Of a DNA stretch of 64,000 nt, positions 54,269 through 63,537 are shown in pieces. How positions within the stretch are numbered: the stretch's first letter is position 1; each line of letters begins with the position of its first letter. Below the pieces are notes generated by a model. It searched no databases and was not told where the DNA came from. It saw only the letters and a list, made by a program, of their open reading frames with translations. The stretch spans positions 372,001 to 436,000 of the forward strand of contig JACKLZ010000001.1 in NCBI GenBank assembly GCA_024235675.1, read 5' to 3'. Position numbers and translations under genes: made by a program. This DNA comes from Zoogloeaceae bacterium (GTDB taxonomy: Bacteria > Pseudomonadota > Gammaproteobacteria > Burkholderiales > Rhodocyclaceae).

Positions 54269-55285
54269 ATGAACCACATCACCGATATCACCCCCGAGCC
54301 GCTGTCGGCAAAGCTGGCGAGCCAGCTGGACCCCCTCGTACCCACCTTCGTGCTCGTCGATCCGATGTTGGGTGAACCCTTGCCCGAGCTTGTCGAAGCG
54401 GCGGATGAATGCGCTGATCTCGACCAACTCAACGACGCGCGCTCAAAGGTATGGCAGGGGGCGGTGTTCGCCCTGGTGCTCGACGAGAGGATTGAACTCG
54501 AAGCGCATCGACATCCGTATCTCGTGAGTGTCGATCCATTGACACAGGCGCTGCCAAACTCTGCGCGAATCGCATCCGAAGAGCGCGCGCGGGCCTTAGT
54601 GCAGGGGACGGCGCCGTACCGGATCGGTGGATGGTTGCAAAGCACCCGCGATCCGCAAGTGCTGTGTGGAGAAATTGCCGGCTTGTGCAGCCTGCACACC
54701 CAGGGCGGTGTTGCCCGACCGGCTCGTTACCTTCGCATGGCCGACCGCCGCGTCCTGGCGCTGCTGCGACATGTATTGGGCGAGCAGTCGATCGGATCGC
54801 GGTTGCCCTCGCTGAGCCAGTGGGTCTGGCTTGACGATGCCGGGAGGCTTGAACGGCTTTCAAGGACCGAGCCGACGACCGACAAGGCGCTCGTCATTCC
54901 GTCGGTGGCATGGTCGCGCCTTGCGCTTGGCTCAGACATCCACCCGGTTCGTGCGCGCTGGCTCGGCATGGCACCGGATGCGCTAGCCGATTTCGATCGT
55001 ATTGAACGCGCGTTGGCTCATGCCGGGACGATGAGTACAAAGTGGCCTGCCAGATTTCAAGGCAGCGCCGACCGTCAGGCGTGGGCGCTGCTGTATCTGC
55101 TGTTTGGCGACCTGTCGGGACAGCGGAGCATCGAAATGCTGCTCCGGCAAGGCGATCCCGCCCATCCCGAAGGGCCGGGCGAGCCGGCCGAAGCATTTCA
55201 CCTTCTGTTTGACGCCGCATTCGACGTGGCAGTGCGAATGCGTCTCGAAGCATCGCGTTCGCCCACGCTGGAAGAGAACTCATGA
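54269..55285 (+). CDS. DUF4123 T6SS effector adaptor
   Basis: A 338-aa DUF4123 protein (Tap/TEC family). Members load effectors onto VgrG. The start ATG 54269 lies four bases after the vgrG2 stop. The N-terminal FVLVDPMLGEPLPELVEAA and the ARYLRMADRRVLALLRHVLG segment (split) fit the family. It overlaps the downstream effector gene by four bases (ATGA), showing strict coupling vgrG2-adaptor-effector. Confidence 0.88.
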   Translation: MNHITDITPEPLSAKLASQLDPLVPTFVLVDPMLGEPLPELVEAADECADLDQLNDARSKVWQGAVFALVLDERIELEAHRHPYLVSVDPLTQALPNSARIASEERARALVQGTAPYRIGGWLQSTRDPQVLCGEIAGLCSLHTQGGVARPARYLRMADRRVLALLRHVLGEQSIGSRLPSLSQWVWLDDAGRLERLSRTEPTTDKALVIPSVAWSRLALGSDIHPVRARWLGMAPDALADFDRIERALAHAGTMSTKWPARFQGSADRQAWALLYLLFGDLSGQRSIEMLLRQGDPAHPEGPGEPAEAFHLLFDAAFDVAVRMRLEASRSPTLEENS

Positions 55286-58200
55286 GCAATAACCCGAAGT
55301 GCGAGGTCTGCGCCAAGAGCGGACTGTCGATTGCCCTGTTCCGGCCGTCGCCGGTCGCCAAGGAAACTGCGCTCGCGCCGGTGGTGGCAGACAGGCTGCG
55401 CGACGCCAGCTCCTTGGTTGCCGGTCTGCACCCCGGCATCTCGCCCACCACCGCCCGCCCCGTGCTGCGCCTGCTGCGCAAGGGCTACTTGCATGTCTAC
55501 TTCGAGAAACCACCCTCGGCCGGCAAGCACTGGCTGATCTACCATGTCACCGATCAGGCCGAACTGATCCCGCTGGAAATGGCCGACATGATCAACACCG
55601 CCGGGGAGGTGGTTTGCCGTCGTGAGGGGCACAACCAGGCGACGCTGCGCAGCCTGCACATTCCCCAGGCCCACAAGGCGGGCAAGGTGTGGGTCGCCTT
55701 CAGCGCCAACTTGTGGTCGGACGCGATCAAGCAGAAAAACAAGGCCGACCCGGCGGTGATGCAATGCATCGACGTGCCGGCCATTCTCGGCGGCGCCCGC
55801 CCCGCCAACAGCTTCGAAGCCGACGCGCAGTCACTCAATGCCTACGTGGCCGAGTGCGCCATGCCCAAGTTCAAGACGGCCAGGGGCGGCGCGCTGAGCC
55901 GCTTCCCGTTCGTCGCGCTGAGCGATGTGGCCGGCAACGGACCGTCGGCGCAGGTCTTCGACTGGGCGAGCGCACTGAACAACATCGCCGCCGCCCACCC
56001 CAAAACGGCCGACAAGCAATTTGGCCTGGTGCTGTCCGACCCGGTCGGCTTCGCCATCGAGCTGAACGACCTTCGCCTGCGCCGCTATTCGCTCGCGCTG
56101 ACCGAACTGGAAAAGCCCGACAACGTCCACGCGCTCAACAGTTCCAACGCCCTCATGGGCCTCAAGTCGGTGATGCTCGATGGCAATCTGGCGCGCGGCT
56201 GGGATACCGTCGCGCAGGTCATGAGCGGGGGGCAGTTCAAGGACATCATGCGCGTGCGGCCCAACCCGCACGGCTGGCCCGAGGGCACGCGCTGGGAGCC
56301 CCTGCCCGACACCCGCGAGAACCGGCTCAAGTACGGCCACGGCCAAGGTCGGGTGGTATTCCCCGACCACGAAGAACGGGCCGAGGCCTGGGCCCGTCGT
56401 CAAACCGAAGCCACCTGGTCACGCATGACCAAGTACTACGATGAAGAAAAACGCGCCGCGTGGATCGACACATTCGACAAACGGCTGGAGCGAGCGCACT
56501 TCAAGCCACTCGAAGCCTTCGAACTCGATTGGCTGGGCGCCCGCCAGAGCCCGGCCTTCAAGCGCGTGTTCGAACGTCATTACGACCCGTCCGACCCGAA
56601 CAACCCGAGCATGGCCCACCGCCCCGGCCTCATCTACGCCGCCGAGGTCGAAGCCGCGCTCACCCCGCAGCCCTACACGCGGGGCAAGGCACTGACGCAG
56701 TGGGTGGCCGAACTGGAAAAGGACGCGGGCAACCCGGACGCGATACTGCTGCGGGCACTGGTCGGCAACCAGGACGAGATCATCGCCGCCAGCGACCGGG
56801 TGTATGGGCTCAAGGACGCCTCTGCCGTCGGAGAACACCTGCACGACAACCGCAACGACAAGCTCCTTGACCTGGGCAAGGGCGTGGTCCAGCAAGCGAC
56901 CGAAGGCAAGATGGGCGCCACCGCCGCCGCGCTCACCAAGCGTTTCGGTTGGCTATCCGACGCCCTGGGCGGCTACGCCACCAGCATCGCCATGAGCGTC
57001 ACCGGCGCCGTTGCTGCGCTCACCGACCCCAAGACCGCCTCGGCCATTGCGGCCGGGGCCAGCGGCCTGGCGCACCTGCCCATGGACTCGGCTGCCGGCC
57101 GAACACTACTCAGAAAAGTGCAATCCATCCACCTGGTGCGCCAGACGCTGGACATGGCGCTCCAAGGCGTGGTGCAAGGCGGCGGGCTGAGAACCCCGGT
57201 GCTCATTCACCGAAGCATGCCCATCGACGAAGCCATGGACCTGCTGCGCGGGCGCGCCGACCAGGACATGGGCGTTTCGCGCAACCAGCTCAAGCGACTC
57301 AAACGCGGCGGGCAAGGCACGATCACCATGAGTGTGCTGACCGACAACAAGACCCTGGCCGAGTTGGGTGGCGACACAAAAGCCTTGATCGAACACGGCG
57401 AGGCCGAGATCAAGCTCGGCGGCGCCTCGCGGGCGCAACAGGCGAGCGCGGCAGCGGCGACGGTGGTGCTCTCGGAAGAGAAGTTCATCGAACTTTATCA
57501 GGCGCAATCGCGCGCCGTGGCGCGCGCCTCGGCCGGCATCGGCGAAGCGTTCAGCGGCGCCAAGGCCGCCATGCGCAGCCTGGACGGGCGTCTCGCGCTG
57601 GGGGTGATCATCATCAACGGTGCGGGGGTGTTGAACAACCTGAACAATCTGGAAAAGGCCGAAGACGCCATCGCCGTGCGCAACGCCTGGTACGGCATGG
57701 CCGACGCCAGCGTTGGGGTGACGGGCGGTTTGCTGGAACTGTCGGGGGTGGTCACCAAAGCGACCATGCAGGCGCGCAGTCGGGCGCCGGTGGTGGTGGC
57801 GGAGAGCGCGGCATTGAGCTACCTGGCGGCGAGCGCCTACTTCATGGGGGCGATTGCGGGGGTGGTGAATGGGGTGTCGGCGTTGGCGAAACGGGAGGAT
57901 GCGAAGCGGCGTGGGGATGAAGTAATTGCGAAGTTGTACTTTGCGTCAAGTATGGCTTTCTTTGGAATGTCGTCAGCCTACTTGATGCTAACTGCGGGTG
58001 CGATAGCCGATCGAATGGTTGCCAAGGGCGTGGGCGGAGCAGTAGCGAGGGGGGTCGCCATACGTTTCGGTGCTGAAGGTACAGCGGCCTTGTTCGGGGT
58101 CTCCGTCAGCGGTTGGGGCCTGATCCTGCTCGGGGCCGGGCTGATCTTCGAGGTGGGGGCGATCCTGATGACGCCAACACCCTTGCAGAACTGGATACGA

Positions 58201-58377
58201 CGAACCTACTTCGGAACCGGCGGCGGCGATGGCGACCCCTTCGCAAAGGGCGACTGGCCGGCGGAGTATGCGGCCTTGATGGAGACGCTGGGCGCCTCGA
58301 CTCAGGTCGAGCAAAGCAAGGGGGCCACGCCGGTCTCCAGTCAGGAACTGAACGATTCCATTAACATCGCGCCATGA
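55282..58377 (+). CDS. VasX-like T6SS effector with C-terminal membrane segments
   Basis: A 1031-aa effector candidate. The N-terminus (CEVCAKSGLSIALFRPSPVA, then a LLRKGYLHVYFE motif) matches the VasX N-terminal / BTH_I2691-type T6SS effector pattern. The C-terminal third has hydrophobic segments at about 772-788, 844-869, 884-909 and 938-963 and ends with TPLQNWIRRTYFGTG, as in colicin-like pore formers. A likely role is permeabilising the inner membrane of rival cells. Base composition drops in GC around 57930-58000, within the membrane region, suggesting a separately acquired tip. It is delivered by VgrG2 with the DUF4123 adaptor; the next gene may encode immunity. Confidence 0.82.
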   Translation: MSNNPKCEVCAKSGLSIALFRPSPVAKETALAPVVADRLRDASSLVAGLHPGISPTTARPVLRLLRKGYLHVYFEKPPSAGKHWLIYHVTDQAELIPLEMADMINTAGEVVCRREGHNQATLRSLHIPQAHKAGKVWVAFSANLWSDAIKQKNKADPAVMQCIDVPAILGGARPANSFEADAQSLNAYVAECAMPKFKTARGGALSRFPFVALSDVAGNGPSAQVFDWASALNNIAAAHPKTADKQFGLVLSDPVGFAIELNDLRLRRYSLALTELEKPDNVHALNSSNALMGLKSVMLDGNLARGWDTVAQVMSGGQFKDIMRVRPNPHGWPEGTRWEPLPDTRENRLKYGHGQGRVVFPDHEERAEAWARRQTEATWSRMTKYYDEEKRAAWIDTFDKRLERAHFKPLEAFELDWLGARQSPAFKRVFERHYDPSDPNNPSMAHRPGLIYAAEVEAALTPQPYTRGKALTQWVAELEKDAGNPDAILLRALVGNQDEIIAASDRVYGLKDASAVGEHLHDNRNDKLLDLGKGVVQQATEGKMGATAAALTKRFGWLSDALGGYATSIAMSVTGAVAALTDPKTASAIAAGASGLAHLPMDSAAGRTLLRKVQSIHLVRQTLDMALQGVVQGGGLRTPVLIHRSMPIDEAMDLLRGRADQDMGVSRNQLKRLKRGGQGTITMSVLTDNKTLAELGGDTKALIEHGEAEIKLGGASRAQQASAAAATVVLSEEKFIELYQAQSRAVARASAGIGEAFSGAKAAMRSLDGRLALGVIIINGAGVLNNLNNLEKAEDAIAVRNAWYGMADASVGVTGGLLELSGVVTKATMQARSRAPVVVAESAALSYLAASAYFMGAIAGVVNGVSALAKREDAKRRGDEVIAKLYFASSMAFFGMSSAYLMLTAGAIADRMVAKGVGGAVARGVAIRFGAEGTAALFGVSVSGWGLILLGAGLIFEVGAILMTPTPLQNWIRRTYFGTGGGDGDPFAKGDWPAEYAALMETLGASTQVEQSKGATPVSSQELNDSINIAP

Positions 58378-59411
58378 CGACATTGAGACTCTATCGGCAC
58401 GGGGAGCACCCGGAACAACAGGTGAGCGACGAGCCGCTCGAAACCCCGGCCGCGGCGAAGGAGGGCGCGACATTCGATGGCGTGGTCAAACGCTTCGACA
58501 AACGCACCCGTGCGCACGAGAACGGGATGTCGATGGGGTGGGTAAAGCGGACGTATGCGGATGCGATTGAGTGTACGCGGGCTGGGGACGGGGTGCGCGG
58601 CCTTGGGTTTTTCTTCGCGTGCGTCTCACTCGTTGTCGGGCTGATCGAGGTTTGGGCATTGATCTCCGTATGGATGGATGCTGATCTAATTGAATATTTC
58701 ATGAGCATTTTCTTGGTTTTTTTGATCTTCGTTTCGTTGTTGCTCATCCCTCTCTTCCTTACCCGAGCCGAACTCTTCGCCCCCGAAGACCTCCCCGTCA
58801 TTTTCGACCGCAAGCACCGCAAGGTGTACCAGATCACGCGCTACACCCAGCCCGGTCTCAAGGGCCTGTTCAAGCCCTGGCCGACGGTGGCGCTCGAATA
58901 CGACTGGGATCTGGTGGATGCCGAGCTGCATGTTCAAACCGCGGTGGGCCCCAACATCGCCAAACGCCAGCACTCGCTGTGGTTCGTCGTGCGCCGCAGC
59001 GCCGAGGACGACACCCCCATAGATGCCTTTACGCTGGGTAACCCCTTCGTACTGAATGAGGGGCTTGCCTCGGCATTCTGGGAACACATCCGGCGCTTCA
59101 TGGAAGAAGGTGGGCAGCACGTGGTGCGGGGCGAGGCGTTGGCCGTCGTTGGACGCCCTGAAACCATGTGGGAAGGTGTCAAGCAGGCGGCGCACTACAA
59201 AGGCGGCGGGTTCCGGCAGTGGTTTCGAGATGGCTCCCTCATCCCGTGGATGGTCATCCTGCTGTTCCCCGTCTTTGGCCCGATGATCTTCCTGTCCGGC
59301 ATCGGCAACTACCTGGCCTACAAGACCTCGACTCCCGTTCACTGGCCGCATGAAGTACTCGATGCGGTGGGTGAGCCGTTGGCGGGGCAGCCGTCGGGCC
59401 GGATGAGATAA
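58374..59411 (+). CDS. DUF6708-like membrane protein, putative immunity to the VasX-like effector
   Basis: A 345-aa protein with a start overlapping the effector stop (ATGA). Two transmembrane helices at about 80-105 and 108-130 are followed by the motif LFAPEDLPVIFDRKHRKVYQ, which I associate with DUF6708, and a hydrophobic segment near 290-310. The position directly after a pore-forming-type effector and the membrane topology fit an immunity role, as for other VasX-type pairs; this is inference. A stretch around 58680-58750 is lower in GC, like the tip of the effector gene. Confidence 0.72.
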   Translation: MTTLRLYRHGEHPEQQVSDEPLETPAAAKEGATFDGVVKRFDKRTRAHENGMSMGWVKRTYADAIECTRAGDGVRGLGFFFACVSLVVGLIEVWALISVWMDADLIEYFMSIFLVFLIFVSLLLIPLFLTRAELFAPEDLPVIFDRKHRKVYQITRYTQPGLKGLFKPWPTVALEYDWDLVDAELHVQTAVGPNIAKRQHSLWFVVRRSAEDDTPIDAFTLGNPFVLNEGLASAFWEHIRRFMEEGGQHVVRGEALAVVGRPETMWEGVKQAAHYKGGGFRQWFRDGSLIPWMVILLFPVFGPMIFLSGIGNYLAYKTSTPVHWPHEVLDAVGEPLAGQPSGRMR

Positions 59412-59452
59412 CGCAACCGAGCGGCCAAACCACGATCCTTTCGGGCGCCGAT

Positions 59453-59543
59453 GGCGGGTTGAAACCCGCCCTACAAAAGGCTGCCGCCGGGACGGATGTC
59501 GCCACGCAAGGGCACAAAACCGTAGGGCCGGATTCATCCGGCC
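59453..59543. repeat. REP pair at the 5' end of the truncated vgrG
   Basis: The same two REPs as at 52501-52591, copied with the vgrG segment (59453-59470 and 59526-59543). The duplication border (59433) lies 20 bases before the first REP. Confidence 0.85.
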
Positions 59544-61450
59544 ACACCGCCTCCGAACACAGCACACCCCCCGTCGAGCTCTATCGCAACCATTTCCGCG
59601 CAATCCGCAGCCACATCCCCTGGCGTGCCCTGATGACCGACGGCCACGGCCGCCACATCCATCCGCGCCCCACCGTCCACGGCACCCTCACCGCCGTCGT
59701 CGTCGGCCCCGGCACCCCCACGCACACCGACCGCGACGGACGCATTCGTGTCCAGTTCCCCTGGCAACGCGGCAGCCACAGCGCCAATCGCTTCGGCACG
59801 CCCGAGCACGACAACGCCCCCGCCAGCGATGCGCTCGGCGCCTGGGTCCGCGTCATGAGCCCCACCTCCGGCGCCAACTGGGGCGGGCACTGGGTACCGC
59901 GCCCCGGCCAGGAAGTGCTCGTCGCCTTCGATCACGGCAACATCGACCGCCCGGTCATCATCGGCGCGCTCTACAACGGCCAGGGCAACGACGACGCCCC
60001 CGGCAGCCGCATCGGCGCCAGCACCATGGCCGCCAGCGCCAACGCCCCCGCCTTCTTCGCCGGTCAAACCGCCGACGCCCACCGCCACAACGCCAGCCTC
60101 TCCGGCCTCAAGACCCAACAACTGAGCGCGAGCCGCAGTGGTCAGGGCGGCGCCAACCAGCTCATCTTCGACGACACCCCCGGCGAGCCGCGCATCAGCC
60201 TGGGCAGCACCGAATACGCCAGCGCCCTCCAGCTGGGGCACCTCAAGCAGCAACACGACAACGCCCGGCTCAAAGACCGCGGCCACGGCGCCGAGCTGTC
60301 CACCCGCGCCGCCGTCGCCGTGCGCGCCGGCAGCGGCCTGCTCATCAGTGCCGACGCACGGCCAGGGGCCAGCAGCACGCACCTGGACAGCCGTGAGGCC
60401 ATGTCGCAGCACGACGACGGCAAATCGCTCACCGTCGCGCTCGCCGACACCGCAGCCAAACAAAACGCCGCGCTCGCGGGCGATGCCGCCGCCGACAAGC
60501 TCCCCGCCAGCGAGGGGCTCGCCCATGCCATCGACACCCTCGGCGCCACCGGCACTGTCGGCGCCAGCGCCAATGGCGGGTTGAAACGCGCCCTACAGCC
60601 AAGCGCCGCCGCGTCAGGGGCATCCGCCCACACCGCCGCGCAAGGCCACCCGACCGTAGGGCCGGATTCATCCGGCCAATCAACGGTCGGCCAAGCCACC
60701 TTCAAACCCACCGCCGGCGGCGAAGGCAGCGTCCCCGCCTGGTCCGCGCCGCGCCTGCAATACAGCGCCCCCGGCGGCATTGCCCAGCTCACCCCCGCCA
60801 GCGCCATCCTCGTCGCCGGCAAAACCCTCAGCCTCGCCGCGCAAGACATCAACCTCGTCGCCCAGGGCAATCACAGCCTCGCCGTCAAAGACGGCCTCGC
60901 GCTATTCACCGTCGGCAAGGCCAGCGGTAGCAAACCTAACACCGAGACCGGCATCGCCCTGCACGCGGCCAGCGGCAAAGTGAGCGTGCAAGCGCAAAGC
61001 GGCCAACTACGTGCCGCCGCCGACAAAACCGTCACCGTCGCCAGCACCACCGCCAGCGTCAAGGCCAGCGCCAAAACCCACCTCCTGGCCACCGCCGGCG
61101 GGGCGTATCTGAAGCTCGAAGGCGGCAACATCGAGTTGCACGCACCGGGGCCGGTCAAGCTCAAGGCGAGCATGAAGAACCTGACCGGGCCGGCCAGTGC
61201 ATCGGCTGCGGGGTTGAAGTTTCCGACCGGGGGCGATCCGGCGATCGACAAACATGTGCGGCAGGTGTTTGACGAACGATTCCGCGTCAACAACGAAGCG
61301 ACTGGCGAACTGCTTCGGCACTTCAGTTACCGAATCGAAGACGAAAGCGGGCAAATCCTCGCGCGCGGCATGACCGACGGGGATGGTATGACCACTCGCG
61401 TCAAAGGTTCCAAAGCCCAAACACTCAAGATCGTTGCCGACGATGACTGA
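59459..61450 (+). CDS. N-terminally truncated VgrG (copy 3), C-terminal half of the spike
   Basis: The sequence from 59433 on matches vgrG2 from 52481 on (offset 6952) with few changes for about 920 bp, then again near the end. The gp27/gp44-like N-terminal half (about 375 residues) is missing. The first in-frame start is a TTG inside a REP and the first ATG is at 59633, so expression is doubtful unless by coupling; it may be a pseudogene. Unlike VgrG2 it ends with an 80-residue transthyretin-like tail (FDERFRVNNEATGELLRH ... MTDGDGMTTRV), similar in kind to the VgrG1 tail, and the next gene is another effector candidate. Confidence 0.7.
   Translation: MKPALQKAAAGTDVATQGHKTVGPDSSGHTASEHSTPPVELYRNHFRAIRSHIPWRALMTDGHGRHIHPRPTVHGTLTAVVVGPGTPTHTDRDGRIRVQFPWQRGSHSANRFGTPEHDNAPASDALGAWVRVMSPTSGANWGGHWVPRPGQEVLVAFDHGNIDRPVIIGALYNGQGNDDAPGSRIGASTMAASANAPAFFAGQTADAHRHNASLSGLKTQQLSASRSGQGGANQLIFDDTPGEPRISLGSTEYASALQLGHLKQQHDNARLKDRGHGAELSTRAAVAVRAGSGLLISADARPGASSTHLDSREAMSQHDDGKSLTVALADTAAKQNAALAGDAAADKLPASEGLAHAIDTLGATGTVGASANGGLKRALQPSAAASGASAHTAAQGHPTVGPDSSGQSTVGQATFKPTAGGEGSVPAWSAPRLQYSAPGGIAQLTPASAILVAGKTLSLAAQDINLVAQGNHSLAVKDGLALFTVGKASGSKPNTETGIALHAASGKVSVQAQSGQLRAAADKTVTVASTTASVKASAKTHLLATAGGAYLKLEGGNIELHAPGPVKLKASMKNLTGPASASAAGLKFPTGGDPAIDKHVRQVFDERFRVNNEATGELLRHFSYRIEDESGQILARGMTDGDGMTTRVKGSKAQTLKIVADDD
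60575..60676. repeat. Second REP pair inside the truncated vgrG
   Basis: GGCGGGT-TGAA-ACGCGCC followed by CTAC (60575-60592, one mismatch) and GTAG followed by GGCCGGA-TTCA-TCCGGCC (60659-60676), in frame. They encode NGGLKRAL and VGPDSSG in the linker before the last beta-helix part. vgrG2 has only a degenerate single copy at the same place (near 53627-53648). Confidence 0.8.
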
Positions 61451-61455
61451 CCACT

Positions 61456-63537
61456 ATGACTGAAACAAGCACGGCCCAAGTCCTGGGCGAGGCGCGCACC
61501 AATACGCGCAAGGACACCATCGTGGACGTGTTCGCCAACATCGACGAAGCGCTGCTGCTGTTCGATCCGGCCCGCAACCGTCTGATCGAAGTACCGCGGG
61601 AGCACGCCGTCGCGTTTCTCGAGGAAGCCAACCGGATGAAGTCACTGGCCCAGCGACTCGTCGCGGCGCGCCAGGCGGTGCTCGAATTGGGGGAACAGTT
61701 TGACGCGGCGGCCAACGTCCGGCAGCCGTCTCTTCAGCGGCTTGCCGTTCTCAAGGAGCAGATCGCCGAGGCGCGCAAGACATACGACGCCATATACGAA
61801 GACATCAAAAAACATCTGGGCGACGACGGCTACCTATCCTCCAAGGGCGACGGCAAGGAGCTGGTCGAGCTGATTCCGCTGTCGCGCCGCAAGGGCGGCG
61901 GCGCCCCACGGGAGTGGGGCCGCAAATGGACCTACGTGCGCTCCGACAAGATGAAAAACCACTGGCGTGAATACAAACTCGGCAAGGCCGACTCCGCCGT
62001 CGCGCAGGACGCGAGCTTCGTTCGTGAGGGAAGGATCGACACCAAGGCGTTGCGCGAGCAGTTCGGTAAATTGGATGCCGCCCTCAAGAACGAATGGTTC
62101 AAGGCCCATGACGCCGGCTATCTGTTCCCCAACCTGCAAGTGTGGGCCGACACGCTGAACCGGACGGCCGGAGAAACGCTACCAGCGCGTTTCAAGCCAG
62201 AAATCAGCCTGTTCCGCTACTTCGTGGGTTGCGGCGCGGGCGGCGAGTGGAAGCCGCTCGAAGGGAAGATGTCCGGCAAGCTCAACGGTAGCGCCGAACT
62301 AATGCTGGCCCATGGCGAATGCGAGACCGAAGGCTTCGCGCCGAGCGAGCACGGCTGGGTGCTGGGCATGGTCGGTGCCAAGAGTGGCACGCCATACCAC
62401 ATCGGCGCCATCCGCCTGGCCGGCAGCCTCAAGATCGAGGGGGCCGTGGGCGCCAGCGTGGCCGCCGAGCTGTCGGTCGAAGTCGACTATTCGGCGCTGA
62501 CGGGCAAGCCCAGCGTCAAGGGTGCGCGACGACCGAAACAAGCCAACGCCCTACCGAAAAAAGTGAGACTGGACGCCGTGGATGCCGGCGTCAATGCGGG
62601 GGCCGACCTGTTTGCCGGCATCAAGGTCGGCGGCGAATTGAGCGGCACGATCCAGTACCGCAGCCCGGAGAAGAACCAGCAATTCGAGGACATCGCCAAG
62701 GTCGGGCCGAAGCTGGATGTGATGTTCGGGGCCGGGGCGGCGGCATCATTGGTGCTGGATTACCGGGACGGGCGGTTCCGGTTCAAGGTGAAGGCCGGCT
62801 TGTGTTTCGGGCCGGGCGCCAAGGGAGAACTCGGGCTGGAAGTGGACCTGAATCAGATTGCCAGCTTCCTGCAGTGGTTCTTCCATGCACTGTTGAATGC
62901 AGGGTTCGAGTTCGTGGAGGTGGTGACGGAGGACGCGTACAAGGCGGCGATGCGGTTGCAGGTGTTGTTGGTGAATGGATACAAGGACGCGTATACCAAG
63001 CTCGACTCACTGTGGCAGGGCTTCAACGACATCGTTGATCGGGAGAAACTGAGAGTACAGCTCATGGAAAGTGTCCTTGCCGATCCAGCGATGCTTCGCT
63101 TCAGCACGCCCGAAGCACATGGCATTCTCCTGTGGGAACTCAGCCGTCACGGCAAACTCACCAAGTCAGCGTTTCTGTGGGAGAACTCGGAAGGCTGGGA
63201 AGTGTTGGGACGCCGCAAGCGGGCCATCATGCAGATTCTCGAATGGCAGCAGTGCCGCAGCCAGTTCAACAACACGGTGCAGCACATGCACCCGGAAGGC
63301 GGGAAGGGTGATTTCAACACCAACATGACCCACCTGCTCAACTTCATGGAGATCGGGCCGGGCGACAGCGACTACGACCAGAATCTGTGGGACTTCTACA
63401 TGGGGCTGCCGGAGGTGCCGCCGCGAGGATTCCCGGTCGCGCGTAACACGACCCACCAGTTCTGGCTGAATGCGAAGTTCGTGGAGTCGCCCGAGTACTT
63501 GGCGCAGATGCGGGCGAGTACGGAGACTTTCGGCTAA
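61456..63537 (+). CDS. Putative T6SS effector of unknown activity
   Basis: A 693-aa protein starting five bases after the truncated vgrG stop. It has no signal peptide. Residues about 40-115 are helical and charged (coiled-coil-like). Residues about 270-470 are glycine-rich with alternating beta-type segments (GSLKIEGAVGASVAAELSVE, VGGELSGTIQY, KAGLCFGPGAKGELGLEVD), followed by a helical FLQWFFHALLNAGFEFVE segment and a C-terminal domain ending NTTHQFWLNAKFVE. I recall similar proteins next to vgrG genes but know no catalytic motif. Effector status is inferred from position. It is convergent with the SUMF1-type gene, with the two stop codons overlapping. Confidence 0.65.
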   Translation: MTETSTAQVLGEARTNTRKDTIVDVFANIDEALLLFDPARNRLIEVPREHAVAFLEEANRMKSLAQRLVAARQAVLELGEQFDAAANVRQPSLQRLAVLKEQIAEARKTYDAIYEDIKKHLGDDGYLSSKGDGKELVELIPLSRRKGGGAPREWGRKWTYVRSDKMKNHWREYKLGKADSAVAQDASFVREGRIDTKALREQFGKLDAALKNEWFKAHDAGYLFPNLQVWADTLNRTAGETLPARFKPEISLFRYFVGCGAGGEWKPLEGKMSGKLNGSAELMLAHGECETEGFAPSEHGWVLGMVGAKSGTPYHIGAIRLAGSLKIEGAVGASVAAELSVEVDYSALTGKPSVKGARRPKQANALPKKVRLDAVDAGVNAGADLFAGIKVGGELSGTIQYRSPEKNQQFEDIAKVGPKLDVMFGAGAAASLVLDYRDGRFRFKVKAGLCFGPGAKGELGLEVDLNQIASFLQWFFHALLNAGFEFVEVVTEDAYKAAMRLQVLLVNGYKDAYTKLDSLWQGFNDIVDREKLRVQLMESVLADPAMLRFSTPEAHGILLWELSRHGKLTKSAFLWENSEGWEVLGRRKRAIMQILEWQQCRSQFNNTVQHMHPEGGKGDFNTNMTHLLNFMEIGPGDSDYDQNLWDFYMGLPEVPPRGFPVARNTTHQFWLNAKFVESPEYLAQMRASTETFG

